The notes under the pieces were generated by a model. The model was not told where the DNA came from. It made no database searches and saw nothing but the letters and a program-made list of their open reading frames with translations. 64,000 nucleotides of DNA from Bacteroidota bacterium (lineage in GTDB: Bacteria; Bacteroidota; Ignavibacteria; Ignavibacteriales; Melioribacteraceae), in contig JAHISV010000011.1 of assembly GCA_018818065.1 (NCBI GenBank), positions 124,001 through 188,000 of the forward strand, in the 5' to 3' direction. This document shows positions 24,661-34,219 of the stretch, piece by piece. The first letter of the stretch is position 1. Every line of letters starts with the position of its first letter. Both the position numbers and the translations under genes were made by a program.

Positions 24661-26103
24661 ATGAAATTAAAAATACCTACAGAAATTCTAGCGGCGTACA
24701 ATCCTGAAAAATTCAAAGAGGATGCCACGAAAGTAATCGAAATGCTTCATCATTACCTGGTTGAAACTTCCAATGGAGATTTCAAAACAGTGTTACCAAA
24801 AGCCTCGCCTGAAGAGGTCTTGAGTAAGTGGAGTGAAATTAAAGAAACCCAGGATGGTTTTGAAATGATTGATAATCTGATTAAGGAATCCCAGCATATT
24901 CATAATGCAAGGTATGTCGGGCATCAGGTTACAGCGCCATTACCCTTTAGTGCTGTTAACGGGATCGTTTCATCCCTCCTCAATAATTCAACCGCTGTCT
25001 TTGAAATGAGTCCGGTTGACACAATTATGCAAAAGAGAGTAGTTGAGTGGATGTGCGAAAAAATTGGTTATGGCAGTAATAGTGACGGAGTTTTAACCTC
25101 TGGAGGTACTATTGGCAACCTGACGGCTTTGTTGGCTGCGAGGCAGGTAAAGGGAAGTAATGTTTGGAAAGAAGGAATTGGCAATAAAAAACTTGCCGTG
25201 TTAGTATCCGAACTTTCCCATTACAGTATTGAGAGGGCTGTGGCTATTATGGGGATGGGAACTGACTCAGTTTTCAAACTTCCGGTAAAGCCGGACTCAA
25301 AAATTGATACTGCTCAGATAGAGAGTGTTTTTAATTCAGCAGTTAAGAAGGGATACACACCAATTGCCTTAGTAGCCAATGCTGCCAGTACAGCGACCGG
25401 TTGTTATGATGAATTTATCCACCTGGCAGATTTTTGCGAGGGAAACAACTTGTGGTTTCATGTTGATGGCGCACATGGTGCCTCGGCCGCGGTTTCAAAA
25501 AAATATTTTCCTTTACTGAATGGCATTGAAAGGGCGGATTCTATTGTATGGGATATGCATAAAATGATGTTGATGCCTGCACTGGTTACAGGTGTGTTGT
25601 TCAAGGAAGGGGATGATACATATAATACATTTCTTCAGGAGGCGTCATATCTTTTTAATAACGATCCCCGCAGTGAGTGGTTCAATTACGCGCATCGCAC
25701 ACTTGAATGCACAAAAGATATGATGGGAATGAGACCATATATTTCGCTTAAAACTTATGGTGAAGATTTCTTCGAAAAGTACATAGACTATTCTTTCGAT
25801 CTTACTAAATACTTTTCCGAGGCTATAAATAACTCATCCGACTTCGAACTTGCAGTTCCAACGGAGAGCAATATAATTTGTTTCAGATATAACGATGGCG
25901 TTAATAATTCAGATGATCTTCAAAAGGAAGTGAGAAAGAGAATCCTGGCTTCAGAGAAGTTTTATCTTGTTCAGACAAATCTGTTTGGTAAAACCTATAT
26001 GCGCTGCACTATCATTAATCCATTAACAGAGTTCGATCATTTACTTGAATTACTGGATTTGATTCGCATGGAAGTTAAAAATATTGTTGGTGGAAATAAG
26101 TAA
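24661..26103 (+). CDS. PLP-dependent amino-acid decarboxylase (group II)
   Basis: Fold-type I decarboxylase of 481 residues, related to glutamate, tyrosine/aromatic and 2,4-diaminobutyrate decarboxylases. The PLP lysine is K301 in WDMHKMM, preceded by WFHVDGAHGASA, whose Asp contacts the PLP nitrogen. GGTIGNLTALLAARQ is the cofactor phosphate region. The N-terminus HIHNARYVGHQVTAPLP is typical of the group. The substrate cannot be read from sequence. The ATG at 24661 follows the lacZ-2 stop codon with a single base between, so it must be translated from the same message. A TTG at 24649 inside lacZ-2 is an alternative start. A decarboxylase is not part of any galactose pathway, so its place between a galactosidase and a sugar transporter is odd. 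It might supply a polyamine-like or amine product, or be a passenger. Confidence 0.85.
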   Translation: MKLKIPTEILAAYNPEKFKEDATKVIEMLHHYLVETSNGDFKTVLPKASPEEVLSKWSEIKETQDGFEMIDNLIKESQHIHNARYVGHQVTAPLPFSAVNGIVSSLLNNSTAVFEMSPVDTIMQKRVVEWMCEKIGYGSNSDGVLTSGGTIGNLTALLAARQVKGSNVWKEGIGNKKLAVLVSELSHYSIERAVAIMGMGTDSVFKLPVKPDSKIDTAQIESVFNSAVKKGYTPIALVANAASTATGCYDEFIHLADFCEGNNLWFHVDGAHGASAAVSKKYFPLLNGIERADSIVWDMHKMMLMPALVTGVLFKEGDDTYNTFLQEASYLFNNDPRSEWFNYAHRTLECTKDMMGMRPYISLKTYGEDFFEKYIDYSFDLTKYFSEAINNSSDFELAVPTESNIICFRYNDGVNNSDDLQKEVRKRILASEKFYLVQTNLFGKTYMRCTIINPLTEFDHLLELLDLIRMEVKNIVGGNK

Positions 26104-26135
26104 TTTTTCAATAATAAATTAAGGTGCTAAGTTTT

Positions 26136-27770
26136 ATGAATTTTACAACTGTTGATTACTTGGTATTCTTTGGCTACATAGTCACTATCATATCGATTGG
26201 GATATTTGTTTCCAGAGAGAAGAAAGGGCACGAAAAAAACACGCAAGATTATTTTCTTGCCAGCAAAGCCTTACCCTGGTGGGCTGTGGGCGCCTCCATT
26301 ATTGCAGCAAACATTTCTGCAGAGCAGGTTATTGGAATGTCAGGTTCCGGATTTGCAATTGGTCTGGCTATTGCTTCTTACGAATGGATGGCGGCCCTGA
26401 CTTTAATTATCGTTGCAAAATACTTCCTGCCAATTTTTCTTGAAAAAGGCATCTTTACAATGCCTCAGTTTTTAGAAATCCGGTATGACAGTAGAGTTAG
26501 AACAATTCTCGCCATCTTCTGGCTGATAGTTTACATATTCGTAAATCTAACTTCTGTTCTTTATCTGGGATCGTTGGCATTGCAGGAAATTATGGGAATT
26601 GATGCTATTTGGGCTGTTTTGGGATTAGCAATATTCTCAGCGCTTTACACAATCTATGGTGGTTTAAAAGCAGTTGCCTGGACAGATGTTGTGCAGGTAA
26701 TTATATTGGTCTTTGGAGGATTGCTAACCACTTATATGGCAGTTAGCTGGATTGGTGGTGATGGCGGATTCTTCAGTGGTCTCAGTATGATGTTTGCAGA
26801 ACTGCCTGACAAATTTGATATGATACTCGATAAAGGTCAGATAATGATAACTAATGGTGATGGATCGCTTAAAGATGCATTCACGGATTTGCCGGGTATT
26901 TCCGTTTTGATTGGCGGCATGTGGATTGCCAACTTATTTTATTGGGGATGCAACCAATATATTACACAAAGAGCTCTTGCGGCAAAGAGTATAAGAGAAG
27001 CACAACGTGGTTTGGCGTTTGCCGGGTATCTCAAGCTTCTAATGCCTCTAATTGTGGTGGTTCCTGGTATTGCAGCATATTACATTGTTAACTTGCACCC
27101 CGAGCTGATACCACAGGGTGTTGTTGGAATAATTGAAAAGAATGACAAAGCATACCCCTGGCTGCTAAATACATTTGTGCCTGTTGGTTTTAAGGGACTA
27201 GCATTTGCAGCATTAATAGCAGCTATTGTTTCTTCACTTAGCTCAATGGTAAATAGTACAGCCACAATCTGGGCTATGGATATTTATAAGCCAATTATCA
27301 AAAAAGATGCTTCAGAAAAACAGTTGGTTACATCAGGAAGAATTGTTAGTACTCTTGCCTTGATAATTGCAATTCTTGTCGCTCCTCAACTTAAAACGCT
27401 CGATCAGGCATTTCAATATATACAGGAATTCACGGGATTTGTCAGCCCAGGAATACTTTTAATTTTTATGGCTGGTTTATTTTGGAAGAGATCTACAGCG
27501 GATGGGGCTTTATGGGCGGCCGGTCTCTCAGTAGTTTTTTCGGCTTTCTTCTATTTCTTCCTGCCGGAATTTCCTTTTATGGATAGAATGGGAGTTGTAT
27601 TCATTATGTCAGGTCTTGTGATGGCGGTTGTTTCATATAAGAAAAAACAGGATAAAGATCCAAAAGCAATATTCATAAATAGAGAGCTGTTCAAAACTGA
27701 TAGAATATTTAATATAGCTTCTATTGGAATAATTGCAATTCTAATCCTGCTATATGCCGTTTTCTGGTAA
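26136..27770 (+). CDS. Sodium/galactose symporter of the SSS family (vSGLT-like)
   Basis: Inner-membrane Na+-driven sugar importer, about 544 residues and ~14 membrane helices with the LeuT fold. Strong resemblance to vSGLT of Vibrio is seen in AANISAEQVIGMSGSGFAIG, ASYEWMAALTLIIVAKYFLP, ANLFYWGCNQYITQRALAAK (which holds the sugar-contacting Asn and gating Tyr) and SSLSSMVNSTATIWAMDIYK (Na2-site serines). These conserved sugar-site residues and the following galT, galM and galK make galactose the likely cargo. AAGG at 26121-26124 is spaced for the ATG at 26136, and the in-frame GTG at 26124 overlaps that ribosome site. It sits in the operon 32 bp after the decarboxylase and 11 bp before galT. 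Confidence 0.92.
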   Translation: MNFTTVDYLVFFGYIVTIISIGIFVSREKKGHEKNTQDYFLASKALPWWAVGASIIAANISAEQVIGMSGSGFAIGLAIASYEWMAALTLIIVAKYFLPIFLEKGIFTMPQFLEIRYDSRVRTILAIFWLIVYIFVNLTSVLYLGSLALQEIMGIDAIWAVLGLAIFSALYTIYGGLKAVAWTDVVQVIILVFGGLLTTYMAVSWIGGDGGFFSGLSMMFAELPDKFDMILDKGQIMITNGDGSLKDAFTDLPGISVLIGGMWIANLFYWGCNQYITQRALAAKSIREAQRGLAFAGYLKLLMPLIVVVPGIAAYYIVNLHPELIPQGVVGIIEKNDKAYPWLLNTFVPVGFKGLAFAALIAAIVSSLSSMVNSTATIWAMDIYKPIIKKDASEKQLVTSGRIVSTLALIIAILVAPQLKTLDQAFQYIQEFTGFVSPGILLIFMAGLFWKRSTADGALWAAGLSVVFSAFFYFFLPEFPFMDRMGVVFIMSGLVMAVVSYKKKQDKDPKAIFINRELFKTDRIFNIASIGIIAILILLYAVFW

Positions 27771-27776
27771 AGGAGG
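27771..27776 (+). promoter_or_regulatory. Perfect Shine-Dalgarno that fixes a TTG start for galT
   Basis: AGGAGG ends five bases before the TTG at 27782, starting in the first base after the symporter stop codon. No ATG with comparable spacing exists, and the N-terminus fits GalT proteins. Confidence 0.8.
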
Positions 27777-27781
27777 AATAA

Positions 27782-28825
27782 TTGCAGAATAAAATATTTA
27801 GTGAAACTTCTCATAGAAGGTTTAATCCCTTAACAGGCGAATGGGTTTTAGTGTCACCTCACAGAACCAAACGTCCATGGCAGGGCAAGGTTGAAGCTAG
27901 TCATGACTTCAGTAGACCAGCCTACGATGCCGGCTGTTATTTATGCCCTGGCAACGAACGGGCTGGGGGAAACATTAATCCTGACTACGAGAAAACGTTT
28001 GTCTTTAGAAATGATTTTTCGGCATTGATGGATATCCGGGAAACAAGAGATACAGAGTTAAATCCGTTTATTAAATATGGCAGTGTCTCGGGGGAATGCA
28101 GAGTAATCTGCTTTTCCCCACGGCACGATCTCACTATTGCAGAAATGAGTGTCGTGGAAATCACAAATGTGATTGATGCATGGATGGAGCAGTCTGAGGA
28201 GTTAGGACGAAAATATAAATGGGTGCAAATATTTGAAAATAAAGGCGAAGTTATGGGCTGTTCAAATCCGCATCCCCATGGTCAGATATGGGCCAGTTCT
28301 TTTCTTCCCAATGAACCAGCTAAGGAAAATAAAAATCAATTAGATTACCTTGTTAAAAATGATTCTGTTTTATTGAAAGATTATTTGGATTATGATATTA
28401 AAGAACAATCAAGAATAGTTGTGGAGAACCAAAATTGGATTGTTCTGGTGCCGTTTTGGGCTACTTGGCCTTTTGAGACTATTTTACTCCCCCGGAAACA
28501 TATTGCAAGAATAACTGAGATGGATGAAACAGACAAATCATCACTGGCAGAAATTTTGCAAAAAATAACCTGCAAGTATGATAATCTTTTTAATGTCTCA
28601 TTCCCTTACACAATGGGATGGCATGGTGCTCCTTATAACGGTGAGCAGATGAAACATTGGCAGCTTCATGCGCATTTTTATCCACCACTCTTGCGATCAG
28701 CAACAATTAAAAAATTTATGGTGGGGTACGAAATGCTATCAGAAGCACAAAGAGATATTACACCAGAGCAGGCGGCAATGCGCCTAAGAGAATTACCTAC
28801 AGTTCATTACTCAAATAAATCATAA
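27782..28825 (+). CDS. galT: Galactose-1-phosphate uridylyltransferase
   Basis: Leloir-pathway enzyme of 347 residues that swaps UMP between UDP-glucose and galactose-1-phosphate. The active-site triad HPH is at H164-P-H166 (GCSNPHPHGQIWA), the same numbering as in E. coli GalT, with H166 the uridylylated nucleophile. N-terminal RRFNPLTGEWVLVSPHRTKRPWQG and the zinc pair in CYLCPGN are class I features. C-terminal WQLHAHFYPPLLRS provides further metal-site histidines. The start is a TTG, supported by a perfect AGGAGG five bases upstream. It is translationally close to the symporter (11 bp) and galM (10 bp). Requires UDP-glucose regeneration by GalE, which is not in this window. Confidence 0.96.
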   Translation: MQNKIFSETSHRRFNPLTGEWVLVSPHRTKRPWQGKVEASHDFSRPAYDAGCYLCPGNERAGGNINPDYEKTFVFRNDFSALMDIRETRDTELNPFIKYGSVSGECRVICFSPRHDLTIAEMSVVEITNVIDAWMEQSEELGRKYKWVQIFENKGEVMGCSNPHPHGQIWASSFLPNEPAKENKNQLDYLVKNDSVLLKDYLDYDIKEQSRIVVENQNWIVLVPFWATWPFETILLPRKHIARITEMDETDKSSLAEILQKITCKYDNLFNVSFPYTMGWHGAPYNGEQMKHWQLHAHFYPPLLRSATIKKFMVGYEMLSEAQRDITPEQAAMRLRELPTVHYSNKS

Positions 28826-28835
28826 GCGGAAATTA

Positions 28836-29783
28836 ATGTATAATATTGAAACAACAACGGAAAGTGGGTTAACCAGAATAATTATTAAGAATTCTCAAAC
28901 AGATGAGTATTTAAGTATTGTTCCAAGATATGGAGGCAATATTAATGATATGGTATTACAAAAAAATGGAAAATTATACCCCATCATCGCTGGCTATAAA
29001 ACTGTTGATGAATTTGAGAAACATGAATACTATAGAAATTCCAAATTGCTACCTTTCACCAACCGTCTTAAAAACGGAAATTACAGTTTTGAAGGAAAAA
29101 ACTATCAGCTGCCGATAAATGAAGAAGATCTGAACAACACTCTTCACGGTTTTTTTTATAAGAGAGAATTTGAAATTGCCGAAAGGGAAGTATGTGAAGA
29201 ATACGGGAAGTTGATTCTAAAAACTCTTTACAATTCGGAATTGGAAGGGTATCCCTTTAAGTTTAGTGCAGAACTCAGTTATGAATTCAGTTCGGAAAAT
29301 GGTCTTATTCTGACTACCAAAATTGTAAATAAATGTGAAGAATTAATACCCATTGGTGATGGCTGGCACCCTTATTTTACCTTTGGAGGCAAAGTTGATG
29401 ATCTCTTCCTGAAGGTTCCTAAAGGCGTTGTAAATCTTCTTGATAGTCAGAATATACCCACTGGTAATCAGATGCCTTGTGAAAGATTTATTAAATCAGA
29501 AAAAATTGAAGACTATTTATTAGATACCGGGCTTTCTTTAGAAACAGACAATGATGCGTTAACAGAAATTTATAATCCTGAAGAAAATGTTACTATCATC
29601 CTTTGGCAGAAAACTGGGCACAGACTCTATAACTATCTTCAGGTATTTATTCCGCCAGACAGGATGAGTATTGCGGTTGAACCCATGACATGCAACGCGA
29701 ATGCACTAAATAATAAAGACGGTTTGATAATATTATCCCCTGGAGAAAAAATCACAACAGTTTGCGGTATTCAACTGAAGTAG
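28836..29783 (+). CDS. galM: Galactose mutarotase (aldose 1-epimerase)
   Basis: Cytoplasmic enzyme of 315 residues that interconverts beta- and alpha-galactose so that GalK receives the alpha anomer. The beta-sandwich family residues are present: H104 in NTLHGFFY, the catalytic acid H178 in GDGWHPYF and the base E282 in IAVEPMTCNANALNN. KLLPFTNRLKNG is the sugar-binding arginine segment. There is no signal peptide, in keeping with a cytoplasmic Leloir role rather than an extracellular one. It lies between galT (10 bp) and galK (31 bp). Confidence 0.93.
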   Translation: MYNIETTTESGLTRIIIKNSQTDEYLSIVPRYGGNINDMVLQKNGKLYPIIAGYKTVDEFEKHEYYRNSKLLPFTNRLKNGNYSFEGKNYQLPINEEDLNNTLHGFFYKREFEIAEREVCEEYGKLILKTLYNSELEGYPFKFSAELSYEFSSENGLILTTKIVNKCEELIPIGDGWHPYFTFGGKVDDLFLKVPKGVVNLLDSQNIPTGNQMPCERFIKSEKIEDYLLDTGLSLETDNDALTEIYNPEENVTIILWQKTGHRLYNYLQVFIPPDRMSIAVEPMTCNANALNNKDGLIILSPGEKITTVCGIQLK

Positions 29784-29814
29784 AAAAATTTATTCTATCT
29801 TATTGGAAATAGTT

Positions 29815-31110
29815 ATGAAAAATATTAATGAATTAAAAGAATATCTAAAGAAAGATGATTTTAGAAAGACAGTAGAGCCACTCTATGGTTCCGAGTGTAA
29901 TTCTATGGATCATATTATCGAGCGATTTGAAATGTTGCTATCTCGCTTTAAAGAGAAGTTTAATGGTACTGAAGTTGAATTGTTCAGTACCCCGGGAAGG
30001 ACAGAGATATGCGGTAACCACACTGATCATAATCATGGTAAAGTATTAGCCGCAAGTGTAAATCTTGATTCTGTTGCCTGCGCAGAAAAAAATGAAAATG
30101 GATTTATTACCATTTATTCAAGTGGATTTAAGGATGCCTTTATAGTTAACATTAGTGAGCTTCAACCTAAACAAGAGGAGGCGGGTAAGACTGAGGCGCT
30201 TATTAGAGGAGTTACTGCCAGGATTAAAGAGCTTGGTTTTAAGGTTGGCGGGTTTAATGCATACATTGATTCCAATGTACTTATTGGATCCGGGTTAAGC
30301 TCTTCGGCTTCCATTGAGGTCTTAATAGGTACTATCCTAAACCATCTTTATAATGATGAGAAGATAGGAAAGGTATATCTGGCGCAAATTGCTCAGTTTG
30401 CAGAAAATAAATATTTTGGCAAACCTTGTGGCTTAATGGATCAAATTGCCTGCTCTGTGGGAGGTATAGTTGCAATAGACTTTGAAGATCCAAACTCCCC
30501 TAAAGTTGAGCAGATTGAATTTGATTTCAAAAGCACAGGCTACTCTTTAATCGTTGTCAATACAGGTGAAAGTCATGCTGACCTTACAGATGAATATGCC
30601 GCCATTCCGGCCGAGATGAAAAAAATTGCACAGTTTTTTTCTAAGGAAGTCTGCAGAGAAATTGAAGTAATTCAGATTATCGAGAATATTAGCATTCTCA
30701 GAGAAACAATTGGTGACAGAGCGGTAATGCGGGCACTTCATTTTATTTGGGAGAATGACAGAGTAGATTTTCAACTTGAAGCTCTCAAACAAAATCAGTT
30801 TGATCAATTTCTTAAACATGTAAGAGCTTCAGGAAACTCTTCTTTTAAATATTTGCAAAATTGCTTTGATTGCAAAAACATTAAGGAGCAGGGGATTAGT
30901 CTTGCCTTGGCACTTACAGAAGATTATCTCTTCAGAATTGGTGAAGGGTCATGCAGAGTTCATGGCGGGGGATTTGCCGGAACTATACAAGTGTTTTTAC
31001 CTGACGAAAGGGTAGATGACTACTTAAAAATGGTTAATAAGATTTTTGGAGTTAATTCTGGTTTGAGGCTTTCAATAAGAAATGTTGGAACAACGAAAAT
31101 TTCGATTTAA
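29815..31110 (+). CDS. galK: Galactokinase
   Basis: GHMP kinase that phosphorylates alpha-galactose at C1, 431 residues from the ATG at 29815 (a TTG at 29803 is possible but less likely). The galactokinase signature is TPGRTEICGNHTDHNHGKVL, where Cys replaces the more common Leu-Ile and Asn-His stands for Glu-His, as in many anaerobes and Bacteroidota. The ATP loop is VLIGSGLSSSASIEVLIG. The third GHMP motif is GSCRVHGGGFAGTIQVFLP. The protein is longer at the N-terminus than E. coli GalK by about 40 residues. Last gene of the galactose run, ended by a strong hairpin. Confidence 0.95.
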   Translation: MKNINELKEYLKKDDFRKTVEPLYGSECNSMDHIIERFEMLLSRFKEKFNGTEVELFSTPGRTEICGNHTDHNHGKVLAASVNLDSVACAEKNENGFITIYSSGFKDAFIVNISELQPKQEEAGKTEALIRGVTARIKELGFKVGGFNAYIDSNVLIGSGLSSSASIEVLIGTILNHLYNDEKIGKVYLAQIAQFAENKYFGKPCGLMDQIACSVGGIVAIDFEDPNSPKVEQIEFDFKSTGYSLIVVNTGESHADLTDEYAAIPAEMKKIAQFFSKEVCREIEVIQIIENISILRETIGDRAVMRALHFIWENDRVDFQLEALKQNQFDQFLKHVRASGNSSFKYLQNCFDCKNIKEQGISLALALTEDYLFRIGEGSCRVHGGGFAGTIQVFLPDERVDDYLKMVNKIFGVNSGLRLSIRNVGTTKISI

Positions 31111-31145
31111 TTGAGGAGAGGTAGTAATACCTCTCCTCTAATTAA
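31106..31145. terminator. Bidirectional hairpin between galK and the chemoreceptor gene
   Basis: GAGGAGAGGT (31113-31122) pairs perfectly with ACCTCTCCTC (31129-31138) around a 6-nt loop. A/T-rich outer arms (TTAATT and AATTAA) extend the stem on both sides with one bulge. It lies between two convergent stop codons and can end both transcripts. Confidence 0.85.
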
Positions 31146-31148
31146 TAT

Positions 31149-33245
31149 TTAGTTGCTAAGATATCTGCCTTTTGAACCATCACCCAAATTATTACTTGAT
31201 CTTGAATTCACCTTAAATTTCGAAATTACCTCTTGAAGATTATGTGTAAGGTTTCTTAATTCTTCGGTTGTTTGAGCAACATTTTCAATACCGGTAGCAG
31301 ATTCCTGAGTTACCGTGCTGATTGATTCAATGTTTCGGGAAATCAATTCTGCGGCTGAAGATTGTTCTTCAGATGATGTAGCAAGCTGTACAATTACATC
31401 ACCAACTTTTTGGGCAGCCATAATAATCTCTTTTAGAGAGGTCCCTGCCTTTGAAGCTAATTCCTTGCCCTTTGTTACTTCCTTATTACCTTCCTGCATT
31501 GAAGCAACAGCTGCAGATGTCTCACTTTGAATGCCCTTAATCTTAATGGCTATTTCATTTGTTGCTTTGGAAGTTCTTTCGGCTAATTTTCTAACCTCAT
31601 CGGCAACAACTGCAAATCCTCGTCCTTGTTCGCCTGCTCTTGCAGCTTCAATTGCGGCATTCAATGCTAAAAGATTTGTCTGATCAGCAATATCATTAAT
31701 TACCTGAACGATTTCACCAATCTGAGTACTACTCTTACCTAATTCTTCAACGGTATGGGAAGTTTTATCAGAGGCATCAGTAATTCTATTCATACCTTCA
31801 ATTGTTTCTTTAACAACGTTTCCACCTTCTTGCGCTATTTGTCCAGCCTCATTTGAATATTCAGAAGCCAGTGTTGCACTTTTGCTAGCCTCAAGAATAG
31901 TTGAAGTCATTTCTTCAATTGCACTTGCTACATCAGTAATTTGCATCGATAGTTCTCTAACGCCAGTAGCCATCTCTTCACTGCTGGAAGAAATTACGTT
32001 TGCCGAGTTTGCGGTAGTTGCAATCACTTCAGTAACTTCTATTAGAATGTCTGAGAGAGAATCACCAAGTCTGTTAATACTGTTTTTCATCATCTGGTGA
32101 TCGCCTTTATACTCATTCATAACTCTTGCCGTTAAATCACCAGTTGACATAACTTCGAGTACTCTGGTACTTTCCTGCATAGGATCAATTACTGCGTCAA
32201 GTGAATCATTAATTGCCTGAATAACGTTTTTATATCCACCATTGAATTTGCTTGCATCACCACGCAGTGAGAGATTTCCGTTAACATATGCATTGTGGAG
32301 AATTTTTATTTCATCTTCCAAGCCCTTAAATGAAGCAATAGTTCTTGCAAGGGCAGGAGTAATTTCATCTTTTTCGTCCTTCGAGATGGCTGTAGAGGAG
32401 AAATCTCCATCTGCTATTTTTTGCATTATAGCTACAACCCCGGATTGTAACTCTTCCACAAACTGATCAAGGCTTTGAGCAATTTCGCCAATCTCATCTG
32501 TACTATCCATATTTAATCTTTGAGAAAGATGTCCCTTCGAAATTTCCAAAATCATTTGCTTTATTTTGTCAATTGGTTTTGTAAGCATTGGAGCCAGATA
32601 GAATATTGCGGAAAAGAATATAATCAAGAGAATAACAGTTCCGACAATCATCCAGAAGAGGGCATTGGAAAAGCTTTGTGAACTTTCGTTGTTTAGCTGT
32701 TCACCTTTTTTGCCAAGCACATCAAGGACTTCGTTGAATTTATTTGTTAATTCTTGTCCCACTTCTGTACCGGATGTTGTGGCAATAATGCCTGCGAATT
32801 CATAATTCTGCATGGCAGCCGCACTCACAATTCCATCAGCAACGATATTTTTATAGTTATCCCAAATTTGAACTATATCCTTAAGGGATTGCTCGTAATC
32901 ACTGTTTTGGCCAACTTCCAGTAATGATTTAAGCGATGTTTCAACCTCCACTCGGAGAGCCTCATATTCAGCATTATTTTTATCGAAATCTTCAGCGAAC
33001 TCAGCAATTGAAAATTTAAGCATAATAAACTGAATGCGTTCATAGTTCTTAAAAACACCATCGGCCAGTTCTCTGGGTTGAACAAAATCCACAAATATTG
33101 AGTTTTTAACATTTTCCATATTATCCATACGGAAAAAGTTATTTATCAGTATAATCAAGGCGATTAGACCAATCAGCACAAAACTGAATTGTAACTTTTT
33201 TGCAAATTTTAGATTTTTAAAATCCAAAAGAGATTTTAGATTCAT
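31149..33245 (-). CDS. Methyl-accepting chemotaxis protein with several HAMP units
   Basis: Membrane chemoreceptor of 698 residues. TM1 is at about 17-37 ([17 protein letters not shown]). It has a periplasmic four-helix-type sensor to ~190 and TM2 at about 195-220 ([21 protein letters not shown]). A classical HAMP ([20 protein letters not shown]) is followed by more HAMP-like repeats ([27 protein letters not shown]), then the methyl-accepting coiled coil with the CheA/CheW tip [32 protein letters not shown] (split here only in prose; tip near residue 545). It lies 34 bp after the small TonB-domain gene, with which it is probably co-transcribed. No che genes are nearby. Its ligand is unknown, though convergent placement next to the galactose locus makes a sugar conceivable. 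Confidence 0.93.
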   Translation of the reverse strand: MNLKSLLDFKNLKFAKKLQFSFVLIGLIALIILINNFFRMDNMENVKNSIFVDFVQPRELADGVFKNYERIQFIMLKFSIAEFAEDFDKNNAEYEALRVEVETSLKSLLEVGQNSDYEQSLKDIVQIWDNYKNIVADGIVSAAAMQNYEFAGIIATTSGTEVGQELTNKFNEVLDVLGKKGEQLNNESSQSFSNALFWMIVGTVILLIIFFSAIFYLAPMLTKPIDKIKQMILEISKGHLSQRLNMDSTDEIGEIAQSLDQFVEELQSGVVAIMQKIADGDFSSTAISKDEKDEITPALARTIASFKGLEDEIKILHNAYVNGNLSLRGDASKFNGGYKNVIQAINDSLDAVIDPMQESTRVLEVMSTGDLTARVMNEYKGDHQMMKNSINRLGDSLSDILIEVTEVIATTANSANVISSSSEEMATGVRELSMQITDVASAIEEMTSTILEASKSATLASEYSNEAGQIAQEGGNVVKETIEGMNRITDASDKTSHTVEELGKSSTQIGEIVQVINDIADQTNLLALNAAIEAARAGEQGRGFAVVADEVRKLAERTSKATNEIAIKIKGIQSETSAAVASMQEGNKEVTKGKELASKAGTSLKEIIMAAQKVGDVIVQLATSSEEQSSAAELISRNIESISTVTQESATGIENVAQTTEELRNLTHNLQEVISKFKVNSRSSNNLGDGSKGRYLSN

Positions 33246-33279
33246 TCTAATTCCTCATAAATTAGTTGAGCAACAGACT

Positions 33280-33681
33280 TTATGAAAGTCGAAAGTCAAT
33301 GGCGAATGCAAATTTCACTTTTACATTTTCTCCATTGTTTACGCCTGGTTTAAACTTCAATTTTTTCACCGCTTGAATAGCCGCTTCGTCACATCCCATC
33401 CCGATTCCTTTTACAACTTTTACGTCATCAACAGATCCGGATTCATTAATAAATACTAGAACGAAAACTTTTCCCTGAACGTTCGCTTGTTGGGCAGGTT
33501 GCGGGTACTCTAAATATTTATTCAAACTCCCCATTCCGCCAACCATTTCAGGCATTTGGTCTACTCTTGCAAGATATTCATTTGAATTACCAATGCATAC
33601 AGATGATAATAAAACAATTACTAATACTACTATCGGAAATAATTGATAAATCTTTACGATCTTTTTCTTTATATTTTGCAT
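33280..33681 (-). CDS. Small TonB C-terminal-domain protein
   Basis: A 133-residue protein with an N-terminal membrane anchor (IVVLVIVLLSSVCIGNS, residues ~18-34) followed almost directly by a TonB/energy-transducer C-terminal domain (YPQPAQQANVQGKVFVLVFI, then GSVDDVKVVKG, DEAAIQAVKKLKFKPG). It lacks the long proline-rich periplasmic spacer and the ExbD-type partner genes, so it is too short to span the periplasm as an ordinary TonB. Standalone TonB-CTD proteins of this size in Bacteroidota are common and mostly uncharacterised. It precedes the chemoreceptor gene by 34 bp on the same strand. Confidence 0.85.
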   Translation of the reverse strand: MQNIKKKIVKIYQLFPIVVLVIVLLSSVCIGNSNEYLARVDQMPEMVGGMGSLNKYLEYPQPAQQANVQGKVFVLVFINESGSVDDVKVVKGIGMGCDEAAIQAVKKLKFKPGVNNGENVKVKFAFAIDFRLS

Positions 33682-34219
33682 AATTTCTCCGTCTGAAATA
33701 ATTGTGATTAAAACTATTATTATTGAAAATCAGGTGCGTCTGGGAAGTTTTATCGTCTTCTTTCATTTTAAGTTTGTCAGACACACCTCTTCCACAATTA
33801 TTATCGCTAAGGCAGTCTTTAAAATTAACATTAAGTAAATAAGTGAAACAATAACCTAATGAGTGCGACAAAAGTTCATATTAGCGAGCAATAACCGAAA
33901 GAGTATAAGCAAATGAAAAGGGAGAAAAATTTATCACCTAAGATAATAAGAGTGTTTTTAAACCTGTTAAAAGTATGATTGAATTAAGAGATGGAGATTT
34001 AAATTGGTATATAGTTTTACTCTTGCTCACCGAAACAATTTATTGTAAATTTACAAACCCCCAAAAAATAAATGCCGATTGCTATTTTTCATTCATTGGC
34101 ACAATTTCATTATTTTTGTTTTACTTATTCCGATTATATACTAATTGAATAATTTGTATATAATGCTATTGAGAATCGTTAAATTTATAGTTTTGTCAAT
34201 AACAAACTAAAGTGACCCT
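33682..34219. other. Intergenic region, 538 bp, no supported gene
   Basis: AT-rich divergent spacer between the TonB-domain gene and the propeller kinase. The only structure is an imperfect inverted repeat GGTGCGTCTG (33733-33742) with CAGACACACC (33778-33787), one mismatch, about 50-105 bp upstream of the TonB-domain start on the minus strand. A 94-codon minus-strand open frame overlapping the TonB-domain gene has no recognisable composition and is not called. Confidence 0.6.

Noticed and set aside
33587-33871. 94-codon minus-strand open frame overlapping the TonB-domain gene
   Set aside because: Amino-acid composition is random-like, it overlaps a real gene in another frame, and no ribosome site was seen.
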